A stretch of 24,337 bases of DNA from Gracilariopsis chorda. Taxonomy: Eukaryota > Rhodophyta > Florideophyceae > Gracilariales > Gracilariaceae. This document shows, in pieces, positions 8,409 through 15,688 of this stretch. The DNA lies in assembly GCA_003194525.1 (NCBI GenBank), contig NBIV01000904.1, positions 1-24,337 on the forward strand, read 5' to 3'. How positions within the stretch are numbered: position 1 is the stretch's first letter; each line of letters starts with the position of its first letter. A program made the translations under genes and the position numbers. The notes beneath the pieces were generated by a model, which was not told the DNA's origin, ran no database searches, and saw only the letters and a program-made list of their open reading frames with translations.

Positions 8409-9040
8409 CGCAGGCTGCGGCGGCGGGTGTGAGGAGCCGGGGTGATCTCATCCTCTTCCACTTCCATCGGGACTGGCATCTGTTCTTCCTCTTGTTCAGC
8501 TTGTGGCAGAGCAGGCTGCTGTGATGGCGGTGGCTGTGAGGGAGCAGGGATGATCTCATCCTCTTCCAATTCCATTGCAATAGGCATCTGTTCTGCAGGC
8601 ATCGGTGGGAGAGGGGGAGGCATCGGAGGCGGTGGAATGTGACTTGGAAGGCCTCTCACAAACTCCAGAAATCCAGGAATTGGGCACGATGTTGGTAGAT
8701 CTGTGGCAGCGGACCCACTGGCTCCAGCGGCGCTTGTGCTAACTGCTGCTGCAACCGAAGTAGGTGCAGGAGTAATTTCGTCTTCTTCAACCACTGGAAC
8801 AATAGGTCCTTGAACGTGTGCTCCGCTCTCATTTACTCCCAACTCATCTGGAGATGGAGGAGCTGGTTCTCTTCGGGGTCTTCCAGCTCCTGCCCGTGCT
8901 CCACCACTGCCGACGCGACGACCACCAGCGTTTTGCCTTGAACCGCCTGCGTTCAACCTGGCACCTCCAGAATTGTCTCTGGCACCTCCCGAGTTAGATC
9001 GGATGCCACCAGAGTTCAGACGTCGCCCTCCTCTCGTCAT
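8075..9040 (-). CDS. RepHel N-terminal segment, copy A
   Basis: Codons 1 to about 202 are in the gene's frame; the remainder follows a lost G near 8432 and is out of frame. The segment opens with seven tandem heptads of pattern GGxRxNS (residues about 4-52), ending in GRPRRE, an AT-hook-like core. A Ser/Ala-rich stretch and a poly-proline patch (IPPPPMPPPLPP) follow, then repeats of the form MPIAMELEEDEIIPAP. This composition suggests a disordered, basic nucleic-acid-binding head followed by acidic Pro-rich linker. No enzymatic domain is visible. Confidence 0.75.
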   Translation of the reverse strand: MTRGGRRLNSGGIRSNSGGARDNSGGARLNAGGSRQNAGGRRVGSGGARAGAGRPRREPAPPSPDELGVNESGAHVQGPIVPVVEEDEITPAPTSVAAAVSTSAAGASGSAATDLPTSCPIPGFLEFVRGLPSHIPPPPMPPPLPPMPAEQMPIAMELEEDEIIPAPSQPPPSQQPALPQAEQEEEQMPVPMEVEEDEITPAPHTRRRSLRCHKQNRKNNRCPFRWRWKRMRSHRLPHTSRSISHSNSLIRRSCTVLGVLIEDSIACTMRGIPWQLRRGMIRPSVQACRSLRRFPLQVKGDAEDAANTHTRSPPARTRTGH

Positions 9041-9230
9041 TTCAATTTACCAAAGAAAAGAAAAAAAAACAATTCTATGTTTTTAAACCGTTAAAAAATT
9101 TGCCAGAGTTCCAGAATAATTCCCAATAAAACACAAAGTTGAAAGTGAAAAAACTGGTTGCAGTTTGTTGCGTTGCACCCACCGGGCCTAGTCGCATGCA
9201 GCAATTAAAAAAACAAATTGCTGCAAGGCT
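9041..9230 (-). promoter_or_regulatory. Predicted 5' untranslated leader of RepHel, copy A
   Basis: The stretch between the start codon and the TATA-like box is AT-rich next to the gene, with an A-run at 9061-9069. It holds no gene. It includes a perfect 10-bp hairpin (9197-9206 with 9216-9225, 9-nt A-rich loop) positioned where transcription would start if the TATA box is used. The same sequence precedes copies B and C. Confidence 0.5.
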
Positions 9231-9238
9231 TATATTTA
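9231..9238 (-). promoter_or_regulatory. TATA-like box upstream of RepHel, copy A
   Basis: Minus-strand TAAATATA, about 190 bp before the ATG. A minus-strand CCAAT (9363-9359) lies about 120 bp further upstream. Both are retained in copies B and C. Promoter function is inferred from motif and position only. Confidence 0.4.
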
Positions 9239-9546
9239 CCCGATGCAGTCGTGCGCAGCACAGGGACTCTCGACACACTCCTGTTGGATTATGACGGGCG
9301 GAGTGTGCCCAGCCGGTTTTCAAGCCGTTTGATGTTTAACCCGCGTCCGGTTGTAAGGATTGGTCTGCCTTTACTCACACACCGAAGTGTGCTTTCCGGC
9401 CCCAAGAGGTACGACACGGCGGCCGCCCCGGACCCTGCACAGCAAGCTGGTATTAGGTCCGGTAAACCCTCAGACTTCCTGATCGCCGTCAAACGACCAG
9501 TATACCACAGAGGAGCACCTGACTTTTCCCAGATCCGTGGTACTTA
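9239..9546. other. Invariant GC-rich structured block, copy A
   Basis: About 300 bp with no credible gene. Across A, B and C I see no substitutions, only two one-base indels. It contains local stems: CACAC-CGAA-GTGTG (9378-9391), the palindrome GGCGGCCGCC (9418-9427), and CCGGACC pairing with GGTCCGG (9428-9434 with 9456-9462) around an inner CAGC/GCTG stem. It may be promoter, replication signal or a structured RNA. I could not match it to tRNA, 5S or another known RNA. Confidence 0.5.
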
Positions 9547-9707
9547 GTGGGTTACTCTTGTGGCGACCTGCACACGAGCTCGGCCTTGCCTAGGTCCCAG
9601 GCCAGCAAACAGTGCCCAAAGTAGCAAAAGGTTACGACACTGCGCTATTGGCCAAGCCTGAATGGGATGGAAAATAGTGGTTAGGGTCAGCAAGCGAGAT
9701 GCATTTG

Positions 9708-9788
9708 GCACTGCGCCAGTGCAGTATATACGTCTGTTGCAGGCAAGTCTGCAATGAAACTTCAGTATACACTGCACTGGCGCAGTGC
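9708..9788. repeat. 17-bp perfect inverted repeat, copy A leader
   Basis: GCACTGCGCCAGTGCAG at 9708-9724 is the exact reverse complement of 9772-9788, with a 47-nt spacer. The right arm lies inside the first 40-bp repeat unit. Each arm is itself partly self-complementary. Confidence 0.8.
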
Positions 9789-9878
9789 AATTTGCCACGT
9801 GTCGGAATGCGCTGCACTGGCGCAGTGCAATTTGCCACGTGTCGGAATGCGCAGTGCAATTTGCCACGTGTCGGAATG
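9770..9878. repeat. 40-bp tandem repeats with CACGTG, 2.7 copies, copy A
   Basis: Units at 9770-9809 and 9810-9849 plus a 29-bp partial at 9850-9878. Each full unit has the small hairpin TGCACT-GGCGC-AGTGCA, and all three carry CCACGTGTC, an E-box/G-box-type site. Copies B and C have two units each, so the number varies. Confidence 0.85.
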
Positions 9879-9893
9879 AACAGCTGGGTTTCT

Positions 9894-9947
9894 GCTGCTG
9901 AGTGGCTGGCACATACAATTTGATTGTATTGCAAGCCATTCAGCAGC
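9894..9947. repeat. Nested inverted repeat, copy A leader
   Basis: The outer arms GCTGCTGAGTGGCT (9894-9907) and 9934-9947 pair with one mismatch. An inner perfect stem TACAAT-TTG-ATTGTA lies at 9914-9928. The structure also occurs in B and C. Confidence 0.7.
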
Positions 9948-9965
9948 CATTGCACAGTCAACTAT

Positions 9966-10011
9966 GCAGCAGCAGCAGCTAATTAACTGAACGCTTTGCT
10001 GCTGCTGCTGC
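9966..10011. repeat. CAG/CTG inverted hairpin, copy A
   Basis: A (GCA)n run at 9966-9979 faces a (CTG)n run at 9998-10011, giving a 14-bp stem around an 18-nt loop that includes TTAACTGAACGC. The short units have only the CTG half, so the CAG half is specific to the long elements. Confidence 0.75.
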
Positions 10012-10158
10012 TGCTGAATTTTTTAATGGTGGGGAGGCGTTGCGCCAAATGGGCGATTTGCATGGGCAAACGGGGGCGTGCAAGAGGATTTTGTGGCGCA
10101 ACGCCTCCATTCAATCAAGAACACCCCCCTCATAGGTAAAAATACTTATAGATGGAGA
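10012..10158 (-). repeat. 5' terminal region of element A with 15-bp subterminal inverted repeat
   Basis: GGAGGCGTTGCGCCA at 10033-10047 pairs perfectly with 10094-10108. It is followed by a C-run and an AT-rich tail ending GAGA at 10155-10158 (minus-strand TCTC start). This is the type 1 end also found in most short units. Confidence 0.75.
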
Positions 10159-10578
10159 GACAAGTGGAAACGGCCTTCGGCCGTGGGCGGCGCTGCGCGC
10201 CGCGTTGGTTTTGTAGCTTTGTGTATTTGTGGCGTTCGGAGGCTCTCCGAGCACTTTGCTCGCTTGCGCTCGCAATAGCGCTCGTAGAACACGGGGCGCC
10301 GCGGCGCCTAGGTGCCTAAATTGACTGCAGTGCCAGCCAATGATGAGAAAGCGCGACACGTTGCTTTGTGTAACTGGGTGGCACTGCAGTCATTATGGGA
10401 GTGCAGCCAGTAAGCAGGAAGCTTTGCTGCTGCTGCTGCTGAATTTTTTAATGGTAGGAGGCGTTGCGCCAAATGGGCGTTTGCATGGCGTAGGGGGCTA
10501 AGGAGGATTTATGTGGCGCAACGCCTCCATTCAATCAAGAACACCCCCCTCATAAGGTAAACAAAGATTATATGGAGA
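10159..10578 (-). repeat. Satellite unit between elements A and B, 420 bp
   Basis: A single short unit flanked by GAGA|CAAG junctions. It has the hairpin pair, core and CTG run (shortened to five). Its right end is a hybrid: type 1 arms but a shortened spacer reading GGCGTAGGGGGC, closer to type 2. Confidence 0.85.
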
Positions 10579-10587
10579 CAAGAGGAA

Positions 10588-10621
10588 GCGGCCTTCGGCC
10601 GCGGGCGGCGCTGCGCGCCGC
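10588..10621 (-). terminator. 3' terminal hairpins of element B (Helitron end)
   Basis: GCGGCC-TTC-GGCCGC at 10588-10602 and GCGGCGC-TGC-GCGCCGC at 10605-10621 are both perfect stems. The first is 9 nt from the CTTG end. This is the cleanest copy of the terminal structure. The role in ending rolling-circle transfer is inferred from Helitron biology. Confidence 0.65.
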
Positions 10622-10725
10622 GGTGGAGGAGTGATAAACAGCGGTGAGGAAAAAAGAGGGTGGAGAAAGCAAAAGCAGAAAAGCAAGTAGTTTAATTCAA
10701 TGAAAGAAGAATGCAAGAGATATGA

Positions 10726-11625
10726 TTACGGTTGTGGAGGGATGCAGAACTGAATAGCTTCAGGCAGCACTGGGTTGGCGATGGGAACAGGCATGGGATG
10801 AATTGTGTGCGCATTCGAGGGTGTAAGCTGCGGATCATGCAGGAGCAGCACATGGTCGTTCCTTCGAACGCGCGACAATGCGACATACAACTGACCTGCG
10901 CAGAAGAAGTTGGATCGTACATCCACAACCAAGCCATCCAAGGTTTTCCCTGTCCTTTGTGAACTGTAGCTGCAAACGCAAGACGAATAGGGAACTGCCT
11001 TCGAATCATGCGAATGTCTGCGAAAGAAAACTCGAAGTCGATACGATGCAGGAGCTGTCGTTCCGAGTACCTGTCCGTTCTCGTCGAATCGAGCCACCTG
11101 CATCGTAAATTGATCGACACGCACGACTACGAACAGCTTTCCGTTGACCACAGCCGGATGCAACACGTTCCGAATGACCATAACTGGCACACCAATCTTC
11201 AAATCCAAGTTATGAGGAGGTACACAGTAGGTGCATACTGATACGCAAACTCGGGAACAAAGTATTGGTGACGTCGGGCTCTGAGTTGTGGTACACACGT
11301 CAGGTTGTACCGTCGTAGCTGACGGAAGAGTGAAGCGTTCACCAGGAAACAGATCCAGCGCTGCCGCATTGTGTTCATCGACCAACTGATTTGTGGAGGC
11401 AATGAGCATTTTGCTGAGATCCACATCCTCCTTGCGTCGTGTTGTGAGCCACTTCCACAGGAATTGGTAGGCGGTTTGCATGCCACCGGTAGATCTGAGT
11501 GGTATTGGAGCGTTGTTGGATATTGTGTTTCGTGCAATGGAACGTAACAGCGACGCAAATGCCGGATCATCGCTTGGCGTACTTGTTCCGTGAGGTACAG
11601 CACTTGAACCGAGCACAATGTCCAC
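10726..11625 (-). CDS. RepHel helicase C-terminal half, copy B
   Basis: In frame from [15 protein letters not shown] through [20 protein letters not shown] and [18 protein letters not shown]. Small indels upset the middle, then the frame returns with [20 protein letters not shown] and finally [12 protein letters not shown]. The segment reads through to the genuine terminus ending IQFCIPPQP. It carries the later PIF1 motifs and defines the stop codon used for all three copies. Confidence 0.82.
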   Translation of the reverse strand: MDIVLGSSAVPHGTSTPSDDPAFASLLRSIARNTISNNAPIPLRSTGGMQTAYQFLWKWLTTRRKEDVDLSKMLIASTNQLVDEHNAAALDLFPGERFTLPSATTVQPDVCTTTQSPTSPILCSRVCVSVCTYCVPPHNLDLKIGVPVMVIRNVLHPAVVNGKLFVVVRVDQFTMQVARFDENGQVLGTTAPASYRLRVFFRRHSHDSKAVPYSSCVCSYSSQRTGKTLDGLVVDVRSNFFCAGQLYVALSRVRRNDHVLLLHDPQLTPSNAHTIHPMPVPIANPVLPEAIQFCIPPQP

Positions 11626-11903
11626 AGATCACTCTTCCACGGCAATTCGTTGAGAATGTTTGTGTACACTCGTCTCACATTACCACTTGGCTCGGCCTCC
11701 ATGTACACCTGCGGCACCACTGGAAGCAGCTGGGAGTAGTCGCCGGATAGAACGATGGTCAAGCCCCCAAACGGAGGCGGGTTTTCCATTCCACTGCAGC
11801 GAAGATCTTTGAGCAACGCATCCATGAGTTCGAAGAGCTTTCGTTGAGAGCATGGACGCCTCATCCAAGACGAGCAGTTGTATTTCGCGTAGCAGTTCTG
11901 CAC
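11199..11903 (-). CDS. RepHel helicase middle segment, copy B
   Basis: Genuine from [14 protein letters not shown] to about 11571, covering [19 protein letters not shown] and [10 protein letters not shown]. An extra T near 11842 opens it and a lost C near 11571 closes it. The remaining residues are out of frame. Confidence 0.75.
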   Translation of the reverse strand: MQNCYAKYNCSSWMRRPCSQRKLFELMDALLKDLRCSGMENPPPFGGLTIVLSGDYSQLLPVVPQVYMEAEPSGNVRRVYTNILNELPWKSDLWTLCSVQVLYLTEQVRQAMIRHLRRCYVPLHETQYPTTLQYHSDLPVACKPPTNSCGSGSQHDARRMWISAKCSLPPQISWSMNTMRQRWICFLVNASLFRQLRRYNLTCVPQLRARRHQYFVPEFAYQYAPTVYLLITWI

Positions 11904-12897
11904 GTTGAGATCGGGGACCGTACTTTGACAAAGTGGCTGTAGTGTTGCTTGTGCTGTCCCTATCAGCTACACCCAGTCCGAGAAGGCTATGTAAAGTGCG
12001 GCCACCTTCGTACAACGAAGCTGCAATGCCTGTTGTAGCAGTCATTTCGGCGAGCATTCCTTCCGACTCAACGATATCACGAAGGAGGTTGAGCACGTAT
12101 GTCTTTCCGGTTCCTGCGGATCCTTGCACAAAGAACACGTTTCCAGGAGTGCTTGTTCGCTCCTGCAGCGCCTGTCGTTGTTGCAATGCGGCAATGACGG
12201 TGTCAATGACTTGTCTTTGGCGAGGTTTTAAGGTGGCGTACCTTGACTGCAAAGTTGACGAATTTCGCACCACTCGTGCGTCTCGAGTTGTTGTAGCTCG
12301 ATTCGCCTCAGTCAATGCTGTATGATCCTGCTGTAGGTGCTGGGAGAAGAAGCTGTGATCGCGAAGCAGTCGTCCTCCGTGCCGGTCTGAGATTTCCACC
12401 ACACGTCGATACATTTCTTGCTTTCGTTGCTGCTCATCTCCTGTATGTATGTCGCTACATAATGCCTCCCAGTTTTCGACGGCCATTTTTTCTGGGTCTG
12501 CGCCTTGTTGGTATAGTGTGACAACCAGACGTCGTAGCTCTGAGGGCGTGCTGTATATCTGCACTGCTTCTTGGAATGCAATATCAAACTCGGATCCGTC
12601 CGCGAGCAGTCCGCTTACAATCGCAGTTTCACGATACGTTCCATACTGCTGTCCGTTGAAAGTCCTTGCGTCTTCATAAGAGCTCGAGCCGTGATTCATG
12701 AGCAGCAAGCGCAGAGCAAAGAGCTCAATGTCCGACGGTGAAACACCTCTGATCCTTGCGACACACTGCTCGTCGTCCGTGCGCTCTACCACGTACATGG
12801 GCGGATCGCAGTCGTCTGTGGGCACCTGGAGTGCTGTCTCCGTCGTATTGGTTAAGCACGCGGGCTGGAAGCGTGCGATACAATCGCACTTTTTCAA
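11680..12897 (-). CDS. RepHel linker joined to PIF1 N-terminal half, copy B
   Basis: This is the longest uninterrupted genuine stretch of copy B. From about residue 24 (VPTDDCDPPMYVVER) it runs through ELFALRLLLMNHG, TFNGQQYGTYRETA and MAVENWEALCSDI into the helicase, with GSAGTGKT at residues 259-266 and [10 protein letters not shown]. It shows that the Rep-side linker and the PIF1 domain belong to one polypeptide, which the other copies do not show in a single frame. An indel near 11842 ends it. Confidence 0.88.
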   Translation of the reverse strand: MKKCDCIARFQPACLTNTTETALQVPTDDCDPPMYVVERTDDEQCVARIRGVSPSDIELFALRLLLMNHGSSSYEDARTFNGQQYGTYRETAIVSGLLADGSEFDIAFQEAVQIYSTPSELRRLVVTLYQQGADPEKMAVENWEALCSDIHTGDEQQRKQEMYRRVVEISDRHGGRLLRDHSFFSQHLQQDHTALTEANRATTTRDARVVRNSSTLQSRYATLKPRQRQVIDTVIAALQQRQALQERTSTPGNVFFVQGSAGTGKTYVLNLLRDIVESEGMLAEMTATTGIAASLYEGGRTLHSLLGLGVADRDSTSNTTATLSKYGPRSQRAELLREIQLLVLDEASMLSTKALRTHGCVAQRSSLQWNGKPASVWGLDHRSIRRLLPAASSGAAGVHGGRAKW

Positions 12898-13414
12898 AGT
12901 ACGAAAGGTAGTCGAGGTTTCGCGTATGCTTCGGGCCTTGCAAAGTATCTCTCCAGTGTAGACGGCTGTGATGCAGAAAGAGCTGGTTTGGACCTCTCAG
13001 CAGAAATGTGCGCTCTCCTTCCAAGTGAATGGCCAGTCGCTCTACTTTTGGTACGATGTGAACATGTCGAAACTCGAAAAGTCTCCAAGCTGCATTGACG
13101 GCGCCCACCACACGCGCTCGCATGTATGCACGAATGTCGTTCTGCACCTGTGGCTCTTGTTGCTGCTCGTTGTGTGTGCCTGTCTCATTAGCATCACTCA
13201 CATTGAGCACCACCTCCTGAGCTTTGGGCTGCTTAAACGCGTACTTCATCAGATAAGCCACTGCGCCCCCTCCTTGCGTGCGCTCTACGTTGATATGAGA
13301 GCGGTACTTCTTGGTCAGAGTTGGGTTGTACGGCACTATCTTGAGGTCATGTTGCCTTCTTCTGCGGTAAATCCACGCGATTCGTGCCTTCTTCAATGTA
13401 CGTCTCCGGCACAA
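12725..13414 (-). CDS. RepHel Rep C-terminus with catalytic tyrosines, copy B
   Basis: This reads continuously from IVPYNPTLTKKYRSHINVE across the GGGAVAYLMKYAFK motif, with tyrosines at residues 54 and 58. It thereby confirms that the break at the same place in copy A is a lost base. It continues through VVGAVNAAWRLFEF and VERLAIHLEGER. Two nearly compensating indels near 12980 and 12919 garble about 20 residues, and another near 12829 ends the useful part. Confidence 0.85.
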   Translation of the reverse strand: MCRRRTLKKARIAWIYRRRRQHDLKIVPYNPTLTKKYRSHINVERTQGGGAVAYLMKYAFKQPKAQEVVLNVSDANETGTHNEQQQEPQVQNDIRAYMRARVVGAVNAAWRLFEFRHVHIVPKVERLAIHLEGERTFLLRGPNQLFLHHSRLHWRDTLQGPKHTRNLDYLSYFEKVRLYRTLPARVLNQYDGDSTPGAHRRLRSAHVRGRAHGRRAVCRKDQRCFTVGH

Positions 13415-14001
13415 TCATATTGCTGGTCGTATCCAAACTTGCACCGCCCAGCGCGATTCCGGCAATAGGTGGAGTGGCGGTGCCTGTGCATGGAACGAAT
13501 GAGGGCACGCAACGCGTCGTCTTCACCTGGAAGAGGAAGTTCTGCACGAATCAGCTCGTCGATCACATCAACGTCTTCAATCACGCCTCCTTCGAGCCAC
13601 ACGAGCATGTGGTGATGAGGCACATTGCGCTCCTGAAACTCGAGCTTTGATGCAAGCCCCAGGCACTTCAATCCGAAGATGTGCTCCGAGTTCTTCTCCA
13701 AGTCCTTCATGAAGTCGTTTGCGTACTGGTTGTACACCCTTGCAATCAGATCAGGTCGGTCAAACGGTCGAGGGCGGTTACTCTGTGCCGTAAATGCGCT
13801 CCGATTGCTGGTATCCATACCAAGGCGCTGGATGTCCTCTCTCCAGATGTTCATGGTGATTGTAATGAACAGAGAAGGCGGTCCTCTCCGCGCTACGATC
13901 GCCTGTACATCCATGCGCTTTGTTCTTCCAGTAGCTGCTGAGTTGACCGAGTCATCGGGCAGAAAGATGCGTCCCATTAGCGACGAACTGGGATTGTGCA
14001 C
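13393..14001 (-). CDS. RepHel HUH Rep domain, copy B
   Basis: A 202-residue segment with GPPSLFITITMN, RPDLIARVYNQY, the HUH motif PHHHMLVWL (His 129-131) and YCRNRAGRCKFGY. It starts after an indel near 13985 and stops after an extra G near 13425. The sequence is nearly identical to the same part of copy A. Confidence 0.87.
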   Translation of the reverse strand: MHNPSSSLMGRIFLPDDSVNSAATGRTKRMDVQAIVARRGPPSLFITITMNIWREDIQRLGMDTSNRSAFTAQSNRPRPFDRPDLIARVYNQYANDFMKDLEKNSEHIFGLKCLGLASKLEFQERNVPHHHMLVWLEGGVIEDVDVIDELIRAELPLPGEDDALRALIRSMHRHRHSTYCRNRAGRCKFGYDQQYDCAGDVH

Positions 14002-14464
14002 GTGACCTGTTTGCTGTGTGCTTGCTGCATTTCTTGCTCTTGTACAATGCGTGCCGTTTGTTCTCTTTCCAGGAAACGTAGTCGCATGTCCTCAATGTTT
14101 GTGTGCGTGCGAAGCATCCACATCTGCATCAACGGTCCACTGTTGAGGAGGATGTTGTCTGAGTACAGTCGTCGCTTCGCGTTCTGAGCCCAGGTGAGCT
14201 TTCGGAGCTTCCACTCGTTGACGCTGAGATCTGAGCTTTGCTGTGTGAGTTCCTTGCCTCCAGAACACGCCGAATGTCAAATGGTTCGTGCTGATCTCCC
14301 GTACGGGTAGAGAAGAGGAAAAGTGCCTTTCTCTGCCATTTTGGATGCCGGTTTTAGAAGTCGGTACCGCACTTGCGCATTGTTTGCGGCATTCGCAGTC
14401 GCCCTGCTCCAGCATTAGCAGCAGCGCTCGTCACTGACGGCGTGCTCTTCGGTTACGGTTCCTT

Positions 14465-14926
14465 CTACCAAGCGCGGTACTTGAGACTCCACTCGTACAG
14501 GCCAGTCGGATCCACGACGAGCGTTCTCATCATGGTTGGCCCGCCACCAGGAGCATCTTCAGGGAGAGGCCCAGCACCTGCGTGAGGAGCACTGACTGTG
14601 GCACTTCGGGTTCCTTCGTAACCACGTACGACTACTCCCTCTTCTGCTGCCTGCATGCTGATATCGACGGCGGTATCTGCATTTTGTTGTTGTTGTTGCG
14701 TGCTAAGCATGGATCGGTACCGCTCACGCACCACGTCTGGCTTGGGCTGGATCACATCGTACAACTTGGGCACGATGTCTCGTACGTTGATATCTTGAAT
14801 GAACGCACGCAAATTGGCACGCGCATAGTGAGAGGGATCCAAGGAGGGGACCAGTACCCCACAGAAAGCTGTAGCGCGTGTTGTTCTGGTTCTGCGTGGG
14901 CAGAGCGAGAGCTGCGTTTCCCTCAA
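14465..14926 (-). CDS. RepHel pre-Rep segment, copy B
   Basis: In frame from DPSHYARANLRAFIQDINV to LVVDPTGLY. It includes a short poly-Gln run (QQQQQ) and a Gly/Ala-rich stretch. It belongs between the zinc-knuckle part and the Rep domain. Indels near 14848 and 14495 bound it. Confidence 0.7.
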   Translation of the reverse strand: MRETQLSLCPRRTRTTRATAFCGVLVPSLDPSHYARANLRAFIQDINVRDIVPKLYDVIQPKPDVVRERYRSMLSTQQQQQNADTAVDISMQAAEEGVVVRGYEGTRSATVSAPHAGAGPLPEDAPGGGPTMMRTLVVDPTGLYEWSLKYRAW

Positions 14927-15245
14927 GTCTCAGAAAGGAGGGACCGCCTCCCGTCACATACGACATGTCCATGAACGCTTGCGTCGTAGCGAAGAGCGTA
15001 TTCAAGTTGAGAAAATGGCTGTGAAAGGCTCTCAGACTATAAAGACTGCGAACCAACTCGTTGCTATGCCTTCTGCGGAACGTGACGCCCCACCCTGACA
15101 TTCTTTTCATTCCACAGCACACTCCATTGGTCTCTTTGCCAAGCAAAACGCATCCGCAGATACTTGCAGCTATGAATTTCTCAATGTCCAGTCCCGGTAC
15201 GGGCAGGAGGAGAGCGTGTGTGCGTGCTCGCCGCATCTTCCGCAT
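14724..15245 (-). CDS. RepHel Cys-cluster segment, copy B
   Basis: Genuine from about ICGCVLLGKETNGVCCGMKR to SFLWGTGP. It gives the second half of the Cys cluster in frame, followed by RSLYSLRAFHSHFLNLNTLF as in copy A. The residues before the Cys cluster and after about 14850 are out of frame. Confidence 0.7.
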   Translation of the reverse strand: MRKMRRARTHALLLPVPGLDIEKFIAASICGCVLLGKETNGVCCGMKRMSGWGVTFRRRHSNELVRSLYSLRAFHSHFLNLNTLFATTQAFMDMSYVTGGGPSFLRLEGNAALALPTQNQNNTRYSFLWGTGPLLGSLSLCACQFACVHSRYQRTRHRAQVVRCDPAQARRGA

Positions 15246-15688
15246 CGCCTTTGACCTGCAGTGGGAAGCGTCTCAAACTCCGGCACGCTTGCACGGATGG
15301 CCGGATCATTCCTCGCCTGAGCTGCCACGGAATCCCACGCATAGTACACGCGATAGAGTCCTCGATCAGGACGCCCAGCACAGTGCATGACCGTCGTATC
15401 AAGCTGTTGCTGTGGCTGATGCTGCGGCTGGTGTGAGGGAGCCGGTGTGATCTCATCCGCTTCCACTTCCATCGGAATGGACATCTGTTGTTCTTCCTGT
15501 TCCGCTTGTGGCAACGCAGGCTGCGGCGGCGGGTGTGAGGGAGCCGGGGTGATCTCATCCTCTTCCACTTCCATCGGGACTGGCATCTGTTCTTTCCTCT
15601 TGTTCAGCTTGTGGCAGAGCAGGCTGCTGTGATGGCGGTGGCTGTGAGGGAGCAGGGATGATCTCATCCTCTTCCAATTCCATTGCAA
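15170..15688 (-). CDS. RepHel acidic repeats and zinc knuckle, copy B
   Basis: Genuine from about residue 32 onward: two acidic repeats (MPVPMEVEEDEITPAP and MSIPMEVEADEITPAP), a Gln/Pro run, then the CCHC knuckle CGRCGEHAHTLSSC at residues 149-162. An extra base near 15178 ends the frame right after PYRDWTL. Confidence 0.75.
   Translation of the reverse strand: MQWNWKRMRSSLLPHSHRHHSSLLCHKLNKRKEQMPVPMEVEEDEITPAPSHPPPQPALPQAEQEEQQMSIPMEVEADEITPAPSHQPQHQPQQQLDTTVMHCAGRPDRGLYRVYYAWDSVAAQARNDPAIRASVPEFETLPTAGQRRCGRCGEHAHTLSSCPYRDWTLRNS

Larger units (their letters stand above)
3622..9040 (-). pseudogene. Helitron RepHel gene, copy A (frameshifted)
   Basis: The gene encodes the rolling-circle transposase-helicase of the element. 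Nuclear function is expected: the Rep domain nicks and joins single strands through tyrosines, and the helicase unwinds. The ATG at 9040 is secure because an in-frame TAA lies 9 nt upstream. The stop is TAA at 3624-3622, giving about 1,806 codons. Domain order: GGxRxNS heptads and GRPR, acidic Pro-rich repeats, CCHC knuckle (8138-8097), FPLLYPYG-type motif, Rep with HHH (6513-6505) and YxxxY (6154-6140), a conserved linker, then PIF1 helicase with GSAGTGKT (5021-4998) and LDEAS. One-base indels near 8432, 8068/8040, 7245, 6165, 5387, 5118, 3955 and 3740 break the frame. Some could be sequencing errors, so the broken status is provisional. Confidence 0.85.
3476..10158 (-). mobile_element. Autonomous Helitron, copy A (6.68 kb)
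   Basis: Bounded by GAGA|CAAG junctions at both ends. In element orientation (minus strand) it begins TCTCC at 10158. It carries a 1.1-kb leader with hairpins and short repeats, one RepHel gene (9040-3622), and ends with two GC-rich hairpins followed by CTTG at 3479-3476. A 5' TC and a 3' hairpin about 10 nt from the end are canonical Helitron features; the usual 3' end is CTRR, so CTTG departs from it by one base. No host target site is visible because both neighbours are family members. Copies B and C align to it over essentially the whole length, mostly at a few percent divergence. Confidence 0.85.

Noticed and set aside
9123..9130. AATAAA near 9125 as a polyadenylation signal
   Set aside because: It is on the plus strand upstream of a minus-strand gene, with no plus-strand gene for it to serve. 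No AATAAA was seen on the minus strand just after the RepHel stop.
9239..9700. tRNA, 5S rRNA or SINE head in the conserved leader block
   Set aside because: I looked for A and B boxes, a cloverleaf and the 5S core and found no convincing match. One TTAGGG near 9681 is isolated, so it is not telomeric.
3476..10158. Helentron/Helitron2-type element or a DNA virus
   Set aside because: I see no endonuclease or OTU domain after the helicase, and no capsid, polymerase or integrase gene. The TC start and subterminal 3' hairpin fit a canonical Helitron better, although CTTG and the inverted repeat leave some doubt.
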